Origin: Liolophura sinensis
Lineage: Eukaryota; Mollusca; Polyplacophora; Chitonida; Chitonidae
NCBI RefSeq assembly: GCF_032854445.1
Contig: NC_088301.1
Span: 26,766,402-26,830,401, forward strand
Reading direction: 5' to 3'
Length of the DNA: 64,000 nt
In this document: positions 11,336-24,700 of the stretch, in pieces
How positions within the stretch are numbered: the stretch's first letter is position 1
Layout of the letters: every line of letters starts with the position of its first letter
Translations under genes and position numbers: made by a program
The notes under the pieces: model-generated
The model's database searches: none
Seen by the model: only the letters and a program-made list of their open reading frames with translations
Told to the model about the DNA's origin: nothing

Positions 11336-12392
11336 AGGTAGATGTATGTCCCCACATCTGATGGGCCTGTTACAATTAAGCCACATGTGTACCCTGTGGT
11401 TTTTTGAAAACATCATACCCTGAGAAGTAAGTACCTGATACAGGCTACTTTATCATCTTACCCCATTGAATATATACTGTGTAGATTTATGTATATGGCT
11501 ACAAAATGCTATCCTTACAAGCTACATGTGATGTACCCAATGGTTTTGAGATCATCATACCCTAAGGAGTATATATGTATGTGTACTGTCTACGCAAGTC
11601 TTTGGCCTGTTGATCCGGTTACAAGCTTCCCTGTGGTTTTTGAGATCATTGTAGCCTGAGGAGAATATGTGTCTGTCCACCACATAGATTTACATCAAGC
11701 TTTTAAATCTTGAACAGTCTGGTGGTCTTGTGACAAGCTTCCCTGCCTACATGATTTAGAAATCTACACAGGTTTAATGCATCGATTAAGGTAAAACAGG
11801 CGTGAGCAGAATTTGGCTATGGCGCATGGATATTACCACTAAATAGCAATATCTGCTAAAATCACTTGTCTTAAATGAGCTTGATGGAGAACAGTGTGCG
11901 TCTGGTTTCTGGCATTAATGACGTACAAGATTTGTAAAAATAGATCTATACTAAGACACAGATAGGCACTGTGCGTACTGAATGATTTTTTTTTAGTGTT
12001 GATTACATGCATGCATATAGAAAGCACTTGGTAGGGAGATCAAATCCAGCTTCTGATGCCTGTAGCATACTTTTGGGTCTGGAAGTTTATCCTTTTCTAA
12101 GTGGAATGATTTTATTGCAACAGTGGGTGTGCAGTATAGGCATCTTCATTTACACCAGCATGGTGTAGGTGTCAAAAACTATAATTAAGACACTTTCAGT
12201 CTTGTACTGTACTCTATGCTGACCACTAGTGTCATGATCTGATTGATTTTTAAAGAGCATTGCGGTCTGTTTTCTTTTCCAATACTTACCACATTTTACA
12301 TTTTAGACATATTTTTAGGCCAGGTACAGGAATCAACTGCATCTCCCTAGGTACTTAACTGATGACCTCTGCTTATAAGGGTATAGTCGAGC
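11336..12392. other. Non-coding stretch with scattered minisatellite units
   Basis: Related copies of the 75-80 bp unit occur at about 11393, 11530 and 11630. Nothing else is supported. Confidence 0.6.
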
Positions 12393-12650
12393 AAGCCAGA
12401 GCTGCGTGGATTCAAGCACAAGCTGCATGGATTCAAGCCAGAGCTGCATGGATTCAAGCACAAGCTGCATGGATTCAAGCATGAGCTGCATGGATTCAAG
12501 CCAGAGCTGCATGGATTTAAGCACAAGCTGCATGGATTCAAGCCAGAGCTGCATGGATTCAAGCACAAGCTGCATGGATTCAGGCCAGAGCTGCATGGAT
12601 TCAAGCATGAGCTGCATGGATTCAAGCCAGAGCTGCATGGATTCAAGCAC
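12393..12650 (+). repeat. 21-bp minisatellite
   Basis: About 12 copies of AGCTGCATGGATTCAAGC with three alternating 3-base variants (CCAG, CACA, CATG joins). The unit length is a multiple of three, so it is open in several frames (for example MDSSTSC repeats on plus and LESMQLW repeats on minus). I do not call a gene. Confidence 0.97.
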
Positions 12651-14512
12651 ATTTGGCCTTAATGGTCAATACTACAGTGGTCTGATCTGGGACCGTCTAG
12701 ACCACTTTGCATTTATAATGGAAATCTGACTGCCATTAAATTTAATTTATGTATTTAATGCCATGCTGAAGAAGTTATCAGGTTTTTGGAGATAACTGGA
12801 GTAGACCAAAATTACATCCCATTAGCAATAAACAGCATGTTTTGGACGCTGATTCCGAAAATGCAATTTTTGCAAAAAAAGAAGTTTAAAATCTGAATTG
12901 GGTATATCTCCAAAAACAATGAGCTAGACACAATATTATGGCCTAGCATCATTCCCGGGCAAGGAGACAAATTTTGCATATATATAAAGGCCCAACAGAA
13001 ATGCGTGAAATGTAGATATGTGGTAGACCCTGAGATGAACTTTGACAAGTAAAAAGTTGGCTGACCTTAGTCCCACGATCTGGCGGCCTTTTTGTGTTGC
13101 AGTGAAAATATTTGAATGCCATTTTCTCCAAAACCCAATGTTCGATTGACATAGAATTCAGCACACGTAACAAGCATTCCCTGTAGGCTAATTGGTCAAA
13201 AAAAAATTTGCAATATCTTCGCAAATAAGGTTTTAACTGATTCATATGAGGTGACGTCATGTGAAAACGAAAAATTGGAAGATTCCTAACATTGTTACCT
13301 GCCACAGTTTGACGTCTAGATCACGAATCCAGTCTTATTTTTATCCTATGATGTATATTTTTGTTGCAAATTGCAATCAAAGCGCGAAGAAGCGCAATTC
13401 CCCCTGTTTTTTGTAGGTCACGTGACATAAACTATTCCCCCTGTGAAGCTGAAAATCGCTGTGTATAGAGGGCTGTACATGTACTGTATGTATGCTGAAA
13501 TCGTTGAGCTGTGTCAAATACACAGCTCAAACGTTCCTTCAAATATTGTCAAAAGGCCGGTTTGTTACATTTGCTATATATAGCATGTACACAATGTCTT
13601 GATGGTTAGGAAGAATTTATGCTTCCTGATTAAGTTGGTTCTATCTGAAACCATAAAGACACCATTCAATTAACCAGAAGTTACACCGCCCACAATACTG
13701 GCTTGAACCCCGGCATTGCTGCTTTAGCAGCTAAATTTCTTATCATTATTATACACATGGGTAACCAGTAGATTAAGTGAGGACTTTTAGCATGAAAAGA
13801 ACATAGTATTAATATTAGTATGATGTCATGGTCTGTCATGATAGTGTGGCTTCAGGGCTAAGTCATTAATGCAGACTCCTGTTGTGAGGTATGTATGTTG
13901 TGTCTGGGGGCCACCTTTGTACACTTTAATCCCCGTTAAACCTTGAAGACAAATCTTGACAAATCACCAGTGAAAGTGATGCTGTAGTGTGTTTGTCATG
14001 TATGTAGCTTGAGGTGACAAGGCATCTTGTTTATTAAGTGTATTCGTCCGTCATTAACAAACATGTCATATGTGATGAATAAAAAGTAGGTTATTGATAT
14101 GACGTAGACGGAAGTTATGCTATACACATAACATGCTGCTTGCATACAGTAAGACTGTACATGGATAGAAATTAGCAGTAAGGCAGTTGTCCTGTTGATC
14201 CCTAAAAGTTACTGGACATTTTTACAACTCATATATGATTAAATGTACTGGGTATTTCAGTTTTGACAAGCAACTGTTTTAATAACTGACCAGGGGGCGT
14301 TATTTGCGGTCACCGTAAATTTCACATGTGGTGAGATTCATTGCTTCCAATCTTCCTGGAAATATCATCGTGTAGCTGACGTTGTTGTTGGATAAGCTTC
14401 ATCGTTTGAGTCTGTTATTGATCCATTAGTCCTTTCGAGTGATCAACATTTTTCTTTTCGCTGCCAATGACTATCATATTCTTAGGTCACACTCCTAAGA
14501 GCCACGGGAACA
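12651..14512. other. Non-coding stretch
   Basis: No gene is supported. A CRE-like TGACGTCA lies at about 13252 and the region 13370-13450 has more CpG than its surroundings. There is no other sign of a promoter. Confidence 0.5.
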
Positions 14513-14661
14513 GGGGCCAGTTTCATGAAGCTTACTTAGTGTTAAGTTGCCCTGAGCTGAGTGGACTTTATATCTCTACAACATACGTTACCATGGTAGT
14601 TAAGGGCTTACTTAGCCAAGTGAGCTTCATGAAACTGCCCCCCCCCCCCCCCCCCCCCCCC
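14513..14661. mobile_element. MITE-like element ending in a poly(C) run
   Basis: The left end GGGGCCAGTTTCATGAAGCT and the right end AGCTTCATGAAACTGCCCC are inverse repeats. The inner TTACTTAG is also mirrored. The terminal C tract of the right end has grown to 24 C (14638-14661). Confidence 0.75.
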
Positions 14662-17600
14662 AGGTAATCTATTTTCGTAGCTAGGAAAGTCTCATAGAAG
14701 GAAGTCTGGTACATTTATGGAAACGCGATTTTCCAACCATGTGACCTTTTGAAGTAATTTGACGTTTTCTTGCGAATAAAAGGCGCCAGTATGAATCCAC
14801 TTGAAACGCCAATTTGGAAAACTCATCAAAATAGCAGAGTTTCATGTGTGTGCAAATTTTCATAGCCAAATAATTAACCGGACACTTGTCCATGCTGCTC
14901 ATAAACTTTGACAGACAAGACCATTTTTTCTGCCGGACATGTCCCACAAATCAATGGTAATTTGGAACCCTGCTGTACACGTGTACATCATACATACTTA
15001 GTGGGTACTGTTTGGTATCTACGTGTTAGTTTTTAATAGATACGTCAACATGCATGTACTGCATTGCATGTACAATGTATATGGCATATTAGTTGGTTAT
15101 TTTCCTTGTTTTTTCCGCCCCCTTGCAGACTGCAATGCGGGCACTTTGATTTAATTCCACCTGTCTTTGAGTGGGTATATTCATGTGTGGGGAGAAAAAA
15201 ACATCTTGTGAGAAATGTATTCTGCTTCTCAAAAACTAATTAACGTTACACTGTTCAAATGTCAGTCGGTACCCATTTTTTTTTACTACTGTACTGTCGT
15301 GATCTGGTTTATTTTTTTCTTAATTTTTTTCAGTTTCCTTGGGTTGTCTTGTGCTGTAAGGAGGAGTTAACTTTCTAGTATGAGTAGACAAATTCACAAG
15401 GATTCCTTCACATAATACATGAAACTGTTAAAGAACTTTCTTAATTGATTATAAAATGGAATAAATAGATTTCATACTGGTACTATTCATTGCCAATTCA
15501 AATGAACCATGTACAGTATTTGTGTCCAAAAGCATTATGATAAGTTAATATATGAACAGGACTACATGTAAGTGACATTTTTGAAGGAATGTCTAAATCC
15601 ACTGCCTTTGTGACAATGCTTTGAAAATATGGTGTTGCGAATCTAGTTAGTTAGCTAATGTTACTTCTTTATTCAGTAAGAAAAAAAGCTTTAAGGCATT
15701 AATTGGTTTTTAACATAAAAGAGAATCTAATATTCCATGCTCTCGGAAGAGTATAAATGTTCTTGCAGCTCTTAAATGAAAATAAAGAAGTAGATCGAGC
15801 AGTGAAAGATTGTGCCATTAAGGTGGGAAAGGCAGGGTCGGGGGGGGGGGGGATTTCTATTCTTAATTCTAGTAGTGGAAGGGTAGCATGCATGGACTGG
15901 ATATCAAGATATCACATGTTGAAAACCCCAGCTGATAAACTCGGTCACATATATTACTATACAGTATTCAGTAGATTCTATGTGATGCCCTGTTTCTTTC
16001 TGCCATATGTAACATCTGTCCAGAAATGATACGGGCAGCTATACATCTACTAGAGTAAAAAAATATTGTAATATCATACCTGTGCTTGAACTGACAAATA
16101 CAAAAATTATTGCATCAAAAATGAAATTACCCTTTATTGAAATTGGAATCAATGAATGAATGGTTATGCGTTATGCCACATCTGCATTGTTACAGCCATA
16201 TGGTTACAATATTAATGTTTCAATGCCCAATGGAATATTGCCAGACAGCACTTTATGTATCAAAACTTCCTGGTAGCAAGTCGTATCAATGACCTACATG
16301 TACATGTGTCCATATGGCCACTTCTACTTGTCACATGTGATGTTTGTTAATGGAAGAGAACACACCTTCATGTACTAAACAAGATGCCCTGTTACTGGCC
16401 TTGGCTGTCTACTGGCAATTGTCAAGGGGACTAGTTACCAAGTATAAAACCAGCATGAGAATGAATAGTAATAGTGGTGTCCTGGAGAGGCATGGCCTTT
16501 AGGGACACCAGGGCTAATTTACATTCTATACACGTGTAGATGCTCAGTCAACTACCCACGTTCTCACAACTAATGCTGCTTTAATCTTGCTTTTCCTTGG
16601 GCAGCATCCAGTTTCCACTGACCAGCTGCTTGCTCTATTTCTCTTCATGAATGCTGCAGCTAAAGTTAGCAATTCACAGTTTAATTAATCTAAGTCTTGA
16701 CAGTCATTCTTTAAAAACATCTCAGACGATGTTGCTCATGTCTGGTTGTCTGGACTCATAGAATATGTCATGTATTATTTAAAGCATTTTATAGGATATG
16801 GGAAATAGCAGCTTGATTTTTCACAGGGCATCTCTAATGTCTTGATATCTAAAATCTGCAAGAATGAATGACAATATGTTAAATATAAATAAAGTGATCT
16901 AAGATATGAAGATATGATAAAAGTCTCATTCTCTAATCAGACTGCAAAACTATCCATTGGTATATAACCTTATAGTGACTAGGATGAAAGTCAACCTCTT
17001 GTTTAATAGCCACTATGAAAAAGTGGCTGAATGGGTCACTTTTTATGAAACAGAATACATATGCCTGTGCAGGTATCACCCCATCATTACAGCCTATTGT
17101 GCCAGTTGAGCGTCATTTATTTATTGACTGATGGACTTTAATTTTATCCCATTTCAAATAATGCTCATGATTGTTGCTGACTGTATAGCCATTGAGGGTT
17201 TGTTTGATTTGTTGTTTAATTTTCTTTGAATTTAAATGTTTAACCAATGCTTATGGTTTCATTGCCAAATTCAGTTTGTCAGTATTACGCCCATATTGTG
17301 TTTAGATATTATTTATAGAAAAAACCTGAATTTTGGTGCATGTATTGTACTGATAGTGCTCAGATTTTAGCATGAATTGTTGCCATACTGATCTGTTTTT
17401 GTCATATCAAATTAATTCTTAGTAGATACATGTATGATTATATAGACCAAACAGTAGTTCTTGTATGATCAATATTAGGACTGTCTTGTAATCAATGATC
17501 TTTTGTTACAGAGAACTTGAGAAGCAGCTATATAGGGAGATCAGTAATATCCTAATTACATAACTGATCAAGTTCTGTGACTCAAACTGAGGCTGTGCAT

Positions 17601-20600
17601 TAGCCCATGTTGGCAAGAGCTGTATATGATACAGCCAGTCAGTGTGATGTGGTGCTCATCAAAATACCAGGTATCAGATTGGTATAAATGTGAAGAGATC
17701 GCCACCAGGCATGTAGATTGTGGCCCTTAAACCATCAGTGTTGGCCACCACAACTCATCAGACTGTGTTTATACAGGGACATTGTGTATTGATACCATAT
17801 TGCTGTCTGATGCACCCTACAAAATGAAACTGTACGTCACACTCAGGCTAGTAAGATGGATTGCTGATTGGCATGAGTATATCCATAATGTGTTCTAATA
17901 TTTTTTTTTTTCTTCTTTTTTTTACCCCTTTGCAAAAATTGGCCCAGAGTTACTGTCATAGAGGTTGGTGTCCATCGCTCGGTTCATTTCTTTGTACACC
18001 AACTCTTGAACACTTGTTTCCTTGCTGAATTGTTTTTCAAGCTCAATGGGGTCTGTGGGGTTTCTCAGTGACCTTTCCCTAATTGTTCAAGGTCGTTAGT
18101 CCTGTATGTGCCTTCATTACTGAGAGAGCACACTACCTTGCAAATCTTGCCTACGGCTGTGGAATAGTTTGTCCATTGAACCATAATTTTGGTTTTATCA
18201 TTTTGGGTGTTGTCATCATACTATTTATTTACCTGTGGAATTTGTCTCGTCATAGAATTAGTAATCCTCTGGTCATCTGGACAAATAGCTGTTAGTGTCC
18301 AGACAGTTAAATGTATGCATGTTTATGTACAGGTAGACCTGATGTGCAGTTTAAGCATGTAGGTGAGTTGGACTGTACTAGTGTGTCAGTGGTGTGTTTC
18401 TCATAGCTACACCTCAGCAGACACATGGGCCCCCTCAGTGTGCAAAATCAGCGTGATGTGTAGTAACTAGCGTTGTGTATAGGAACCTGTAGTAACACTG
18501 AACCAAATGTGTATGATTCTACAAGGCTCAGGGGCCATTAAAAGCCTTTGGATGAATACAAGTATTTATTTCTGCTACTGACTCTTGGACACTGCTGACG
18601 TGTTTGCCGAGTTCCACATGGCTCCTTGTCAGGCAAAGATTAAGCTGTATATGTACTGCCTCTCGTATGCTATGGCTTTTTTTTTTTGCAAAATATCTAT
18701 AGTCAGGAAATAAATCAAATTTCCCGCATTTACCAAGAATAGCTCAAATTATTGCCTTTGTGTAAATACCTGGCTTTTACCTTTATTATTTATGGTGTTA
18801 AAATGATTCTGAAGTTTGAAAGCCTTTGCTAAAATTTAAGGAACTTTATTGTCAGTTATGAATGGTAATATGTTAACACACAGATATTTTATGACAGGTA
18901 ATTATGCGGTCAGCTCTGCAATGAGTTAATGTTAAAAATTTGATTGGAATTGCACTGAATTGCAACAGACAATGCCATCAAGCTTGCTGGTGATTGAAAT
19001 GATCACAGGATTGTTTATTTCAAACTCAGAAGTTTGACATGTGAAACCAGTATATGAGAAAATGTGGCCTAACTCAGTAGTGATCATAATATGAACATAG
19101 ACTCAACTCTTAACGATCTTGCTTTTAATTTTCATCTTTACGTACATGTATATAGCTGTCATATCATATGGGAACTAGAGGATGCTCTAACCTGCGGCGG
19201 CTGTCGTTTGTGATATTTTTAAAACATACCTGTGTAACATAAATGCATGACATACAGTACAGTACACAAACATATAGTGTGCATGTAGAAAAGAAAATCC
19301 ATGGCTATACAGGTCAGCCCTTCATGCATGTGTATGCACGCTTGTGTTCTTTAATTACCTGATTATTGAACTGACCCTAAGGCATATACTGACAGATCAG
19401 TGTATACAAGTCCTTGTGAATTTTAAGTAAGTGTTCCCTAGGTAATTTTGACCTTTTTTTTAAATTTTTTTTTATAAATGTGTATCCTGTGTATGTATGG
19501 TGTTTTTTCTTGGGTTGAAGGCAAGGTTGTTTTTAAGATCTATCACAGTAGGGTGCATGGCTCTTTTAAATACTTTAGCATCATATACTTCAGAATTCTC
19601 CTAGCTAATTAGTCCTTACTGTGTATAATTAATCTCATTAGCTGTGACCACACTCTCAGTCGTGAAACAAGAAACTATAAGACATCTGTTCAAGGATTAC
19701 TTGCCCTTGAATCATTGATGCAGAAACAGTAAAACCCTTCGTGATTTTTAACCATTAACCCATCTTGGCAGTAGCTTACCATTATTGCATTCAGTTCATT
19801 CTTTTAAACTGTTACGTATGACCATATGTTACCCAAACCTCATTTGCACCAGTGTTTTGGGAGGAGACGTTCATTGAATTATTCACCATCCTGCAAGTTT
19901 TTCACTTGAGAAGCACCATGTGTGTTTTCCAAATGTCTATTATTAAGTAGAAACGTGTTGCCAAACCTCAGGTTGTTACAGGTGTCATGCCATGACAGAT
20001 TACAGGTTGTTCACTGCAGAATTGTTGTAACCTGAAGATGAATGATGCCATCAGCTTGGCTCAGCAAAGCCTTGATGGTGCAGCAGCTACAGCAATAATG
20101 AAAGCCAGGCCATCAGATTCTTTTCCCGTTTAAACCTTCCAAATGTAGGATTTTAGAGTGCAGACAGTGTAAGAGTTTCAGCAGGTCATTGGGCAGAATG
20201 AGTGCCAGCAAGATAGCACTCCAAGAGCGCAAATCTAAATGTCAAATCTAAATATACAAAAGCACATGATAATTTTGATCAAGGAAGAGTACTCAGTTAC
20301 CCACTATTACAAGATAAGGAGAAACTATGTATTGGTGATCTTTCTGCCAATGGTGAAGTATTATATAAGAAACTGATCTGGATCGCTACCAATATTTAAT
20401 GAATTCACACTGTGAATTGGAATTTCATTGAAATCTGTGTATAGCTCTTTATCTATCAAGTTGGACATACAGACAGACAAATAAATGCAAAAATAAAATG
20501 TCCAAAGTGAAGCTAATGAAAGCTTTTATCCACAGACTTCAACAATATTGTATTGATTATAACCTGTCAATGTTAGCCACTTCAGAAATTGTATTGTCTG

Positions 20601-21498
20601 GTTATTGTTATAGGTATAAAAGAGTGACATTGTTTAAAACACCTGGTTGTTCCTTGAAAACAACATTAAACTTCTCTCGTATGCTTTTTGTATAAATTTG
20701 CTTACAGAAAGCTGGTTATTTATTTATATATGTTTTTTTTATTTTTAATGTTTCCTTTCCTCCTCATGCATGAAGTGCAATGTCTTGTTGACATAGGGTT
20801 AAGCCATAGCCCATTCGCCCTTTCCTGCATATGGATTAATCCATTTTGGGATCCAGGGGTTCTATTGATTAACTCAGCTGCTGATGAGCAGAAGAGAAAG
20901 AAAATGAAAGCATACATCTATCAGTAGATAGGGGACTTTATGAACAGTGACTTCAATTTGGCAGTTGTTTGTTTTTAGCCAGACTTGAAACTAGTTCTTG
21001 CTGTATCATGCGCACACTATTGTATTTGATTTGTGTGGCTTTTACTATGTATATATGTTATATTTTAAATAATAATAATGTTATTAACATTTTGGTTAAT
21101 AATGAAAAATAATATCAAAATGTATGAAAACATTTCAAACTGCAAGAGATGTAAAAAAAACCTGATTAATGTACAATCACTTAAGTATGTGTGTAGATGA
21201 TCTAATATGATGCTAATGGTTTTTGCCATTATGTTTAGTGTAACTCTTAGTGTAATGTCTATAGATTATTTAAGCTATTAAAAAACAAAGGAACACATTT
21301 ATTGCAATAAATCTGTTTGCAGAGCATGCGGCATAGGTACTCACCTACATACATTTCAGTGACAAATACGTCCCTGTAACTGGGGGATCAGTACTCGATA
21401 TTGCCAAATACTGTAGCTGTGTTCAATATTGCTGTACCTTGGGTCAAACCAGGGTGAGTGGGGCATTGATTGTGATCACCTCTTCTCTGTTCTGCCAG
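14662..21498. other. Long non-coding stretch upstream of the first visible DNAI4 exon
   Basis: Probably part of a DNAI4 intron, since the exon at 21499 needs an upstream partner. Apart from the doubtful 15769-15822 exon and a G run at 15839-15852 I see nothing specific. Confidence 0.5.
15769..15822 (+). other. Possible 54-bp coding exon, unassigned
   Basis: A segment after TGTTCTTGCAG and before GTGGGA reads LLNENKEVDRAVKDCAIK in phase 0. It looks protein-like and has both splice consensus sites. However, it is very short and is followed by a homopolymer G run, and I cannot connect it to DNAI4. It could be an upstream DNAI4 exon, an exon of another gene, or chance. Confidence 0.15.
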
Positions 21499-21578
21499 GT
21501 CAGTGTTCAGTCAGTCTGAGGCCGCGGAGTCCATGACGGATGATGAACCGTCAGCAGACCTGGGATCAGGGTGGGGAG
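21499..21578 (+). CDS. DNAI4: DNAI4 exon a (first coding exon visible)
   Basis: The acceptor is TCTGCCAG and the donor is GTATGT. The exon encodes SVFSQSEAAESMTDDEPSAD and continues to GSGWG. It starts with the last base of a codon, so a coding exon must exist upstream. The serine-rich and acidic composition matches the disordered N-terminal part of the family. CpG content is higher than in the flanking introns. Confidence 0.85.
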
Positions 21579-21730
21579 GTATGTTTATGTCTAGACTGCT
21601 CAAATTATAATTCCCTCATTTTTCATCCTTTGCGGTAGTGGCTGTTTGATCCATTTGGTGAACTAGAAAGGGTTTTCATCTGAAACTGAAAGGTATGAGA
21701 GTAAATACATGGGGATAGATGTGTTACATG

Positions 21731-21761
<31 letters not shown>

Positions 21762-24700
21762 GCGTGTGTGCAATTTGTAATTTATGTTTGACCAGAAAAA
21801 AAAAGCACAAATCTGGACAGTATAATTTGCTCAGTAGCTTGGCGCCACTTACAAGGCCATGATATCAGAATGGCCCTGCTTATTTGACGGTCAGCATCAC
21901 AAAGACTTACATTCATTAATCAAACCGGGGCATCCGTGGCTCAGTCGGTTAGCGCGCTAGCACAGCGTAATGACCCAGGAGTCTCTCAGCAATGCGGTCA
22001 CTGTGAGTTCAAGTCCAGCTGATGCTGGTTTCCTCTCCAGCCGTACGTGGGAAGGTCTGCAAGCAAGCTGCGGATGGACATGGGTTTCCTCCCTTCATAA
22101 TGCTGGCCACCGTCGTATAAGTAAAATATTTTTGAGTAAAACACCAATCAAAGAAATAAATAAATTTAAATTGGACAGTTGTAAAGATTTACGTTAAAAT
22201 TGTTTCCATGAATGATTTTCACAAAGAAAATTTCCAAAGTCTAGTACAATAAAAGTAGAAGCCTCGTTTATAACAGTAGTTCAGTTAAAATTCCAGTTCA
22301 GCTTAAATTGAGGTCGGGTAAAGAATATGAAATTCCCGATTTTTTTCAGTGGGATTTCAAACTGTTTGAGCCTATTCTCCTATCCGAACAGAGCAAATTG
22401 TATTTGTGGATGGAATTCAGGGATCCTTATCCCGGTTTAAGTGAAACTATATTCTGACACTGATTCATCAGGCTATGCAGGGCTGTGAGGATTACTGTGA
22501 ATCTACATGTACACATAAACTCGTGAAATATCATGGTTATAAAGATAAAATCCGAAAAATTCCAAATTCACTGCAGTTCACTCATTCGTTTGTTTTTCTG
22601 GGTGCCATTAGTTTGGTATATAAATTAGATCTGGGTGGGTATTCACCATCAGACTGTAAAAGTGATTCCATGCATTTCAAATACTTTTGACCTCTAATAT
22701 TTATGTACCATAAATCCCAAACAATGTACATCTGACTTATCTTCCTCATTTATTTTTCATCCATTTTTCTTCATTATATTGTACTAAATTTCCATGTTCA
22801 CAGCTAAGAAATATAAAAAAAACTTGGCCAAATCGCGTTTTTTGCTTTAATTATTGTGACTCTTTTTATGACAATGATACAGCGATCATATTACGCCACA
22901 TTTTTTTTTTTATTTTGTCATCAGATATCCGTCACAAGAGAGAGGAGATCAAAGAGAATCTGACAGAGAGTGACCTGGAAAAGCAGGTGGAGTTGGTGTT
23001 GCAAGAGACTGAGACAATCTGGTTGCTGGACATGCCTGGTGTTTGTGTGTCAGCAGAAAATGAAGAGGCAGATAGCATTAGGGAGCGCAATCAACGCTAT
23101 ATTGAGGTCTGCATCTGATTGAAGCACTCTTTGTATCACTACTGTATGGACATGTACTCTTTATATCAACTGGGCCTGCGTGGCCAAGGGGGTTAGCATG
23201 CTAGCACGACGCAATGACCCAGGAGCCTCCCACTAAGTGTGAGTTTCCCCTTGGCTCTGTCTGGTTTCCTCCCACCGTCGTTGTCATCGTATAAGTGAAA
23301 TATTGTTGAGTATGGTGTAAAATGCCAATCAAATAAATGAAATAAATCTTGATATCATTACTGTATGTATATTTCTTAGGCCATTGCCATTTGAGTAACA
23401 GTATAATCATTATCAGGGATTACACTCTTTGGATATAGCACCGATTCTAGTGTTGAAAGTTGGTGTAGACTATTCTGGGTTTTGAACCAGTGACCTGAGA
23501 GTCAGGCTGACATGTATTGCTGACGGTTTATTATTTTACTCAGAGGTACTCGGTGGTTCATAACCCTGATCAGTTTTAACTGATCTTCAGCTCTAGAATC
23601 TGTGCTGTATCCAGAGAGTGTAATCCCTAATTACGACAGTACTGCTTGTTGAAATCCCACTTTCTAAATCACATTTACCAGTCTGATGGTTTTTACATTG
23701 TTAGGCATGTGCATATGTACACCCTGTGTTTTTGAATTCACTTTAATATTATACATATATAAAGATATCATCCGTAATAATCCAGACTGCTTTGGTGACC
23801 TAATGGTTAGAGCGTCCGCCTCAAAATCGGAAGACCCCGGGTCGGATCATACCAAAGTGTAACTTTAAAAATGCTACTTACTGCGGCCTCGCTTGATGCT
23901 CACAACTGAGAAGTTTGAGCAAGGAAACATTACAACTTTGGCCTGGTGTCAGTATAATAAGACTGAAAAATGGTTAAGTATGACCTTAAACCCTAAGCAT
24001 TTCTTCATTCTTTAATAAAGCAGATGGCAAGTGTGCATGACGCACGGGTATCAGGGAGGACAAACAACGGCACATCTCTCTGTTAATGTTTGTATTAACC
24101 CTCAGTAGTCACACACAGATCAGCCACTTTTTGTGCATTTTATGTGAATCCCTGAAACTTTACATGGTTTCAGGTCAAATGCTTTCAAAAATGAACACAC
24201 ACAAAAAGAGCCAGCTGAATATTAGGCTCTATGTACCCAGTGTAGCTTAGTGGGTATCCTATGTGTTATTAATATTTTAACATGACAAATGTATGCTCTT
24301 TTTTCTTTCAGCTGTCTAAGAGCCGTGCTGGTAATGATCGTTATGTGGAGAAAGGAATGAACACCTTTAATGAGCCGTACAAGTTCAAAACTATTCAAAC
24401 TCAGAGGGTCACGTATAGTGTAAGTGTCGCGTTGTACGTCATCTGAAATCTTGTCACTTCCGAAGAGGATAAATCTGTATTTATATTTAGTTTTGTGGTT
24501 AAATCGTCTGCCGCAAAGTCGAGAGACCTGGAATCAAACCTTGGCGGGGTCATATCAAACACTTAAAAAAAAAATGGTACTTGTTGCTGCCTCAATTGGC
24601 ACTTTGCGCTGTCCTTATAATGTGTTGATCAGTGTAATATAATCTGGGTGGGCTGTCCTGTCTTGTGCCTTCAACTTATGCCTTAGCATAAAAAGACACA

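Noticed and set aside
12333-12729. Three overlapping ORFs of about 100 codons with heptapeptide repeats
   Set aside because: The 21-bp minisatellite keeps several frames open on both strands, and there is no independent coding signal outside the repeat.
21940-22010. tRNA gene
   Set aside because: A and B box-like motifs belong to SINE A heads. The acceptor stem does not fold as in a real tRNA and the same sequence recurs across the window with a SINE body.
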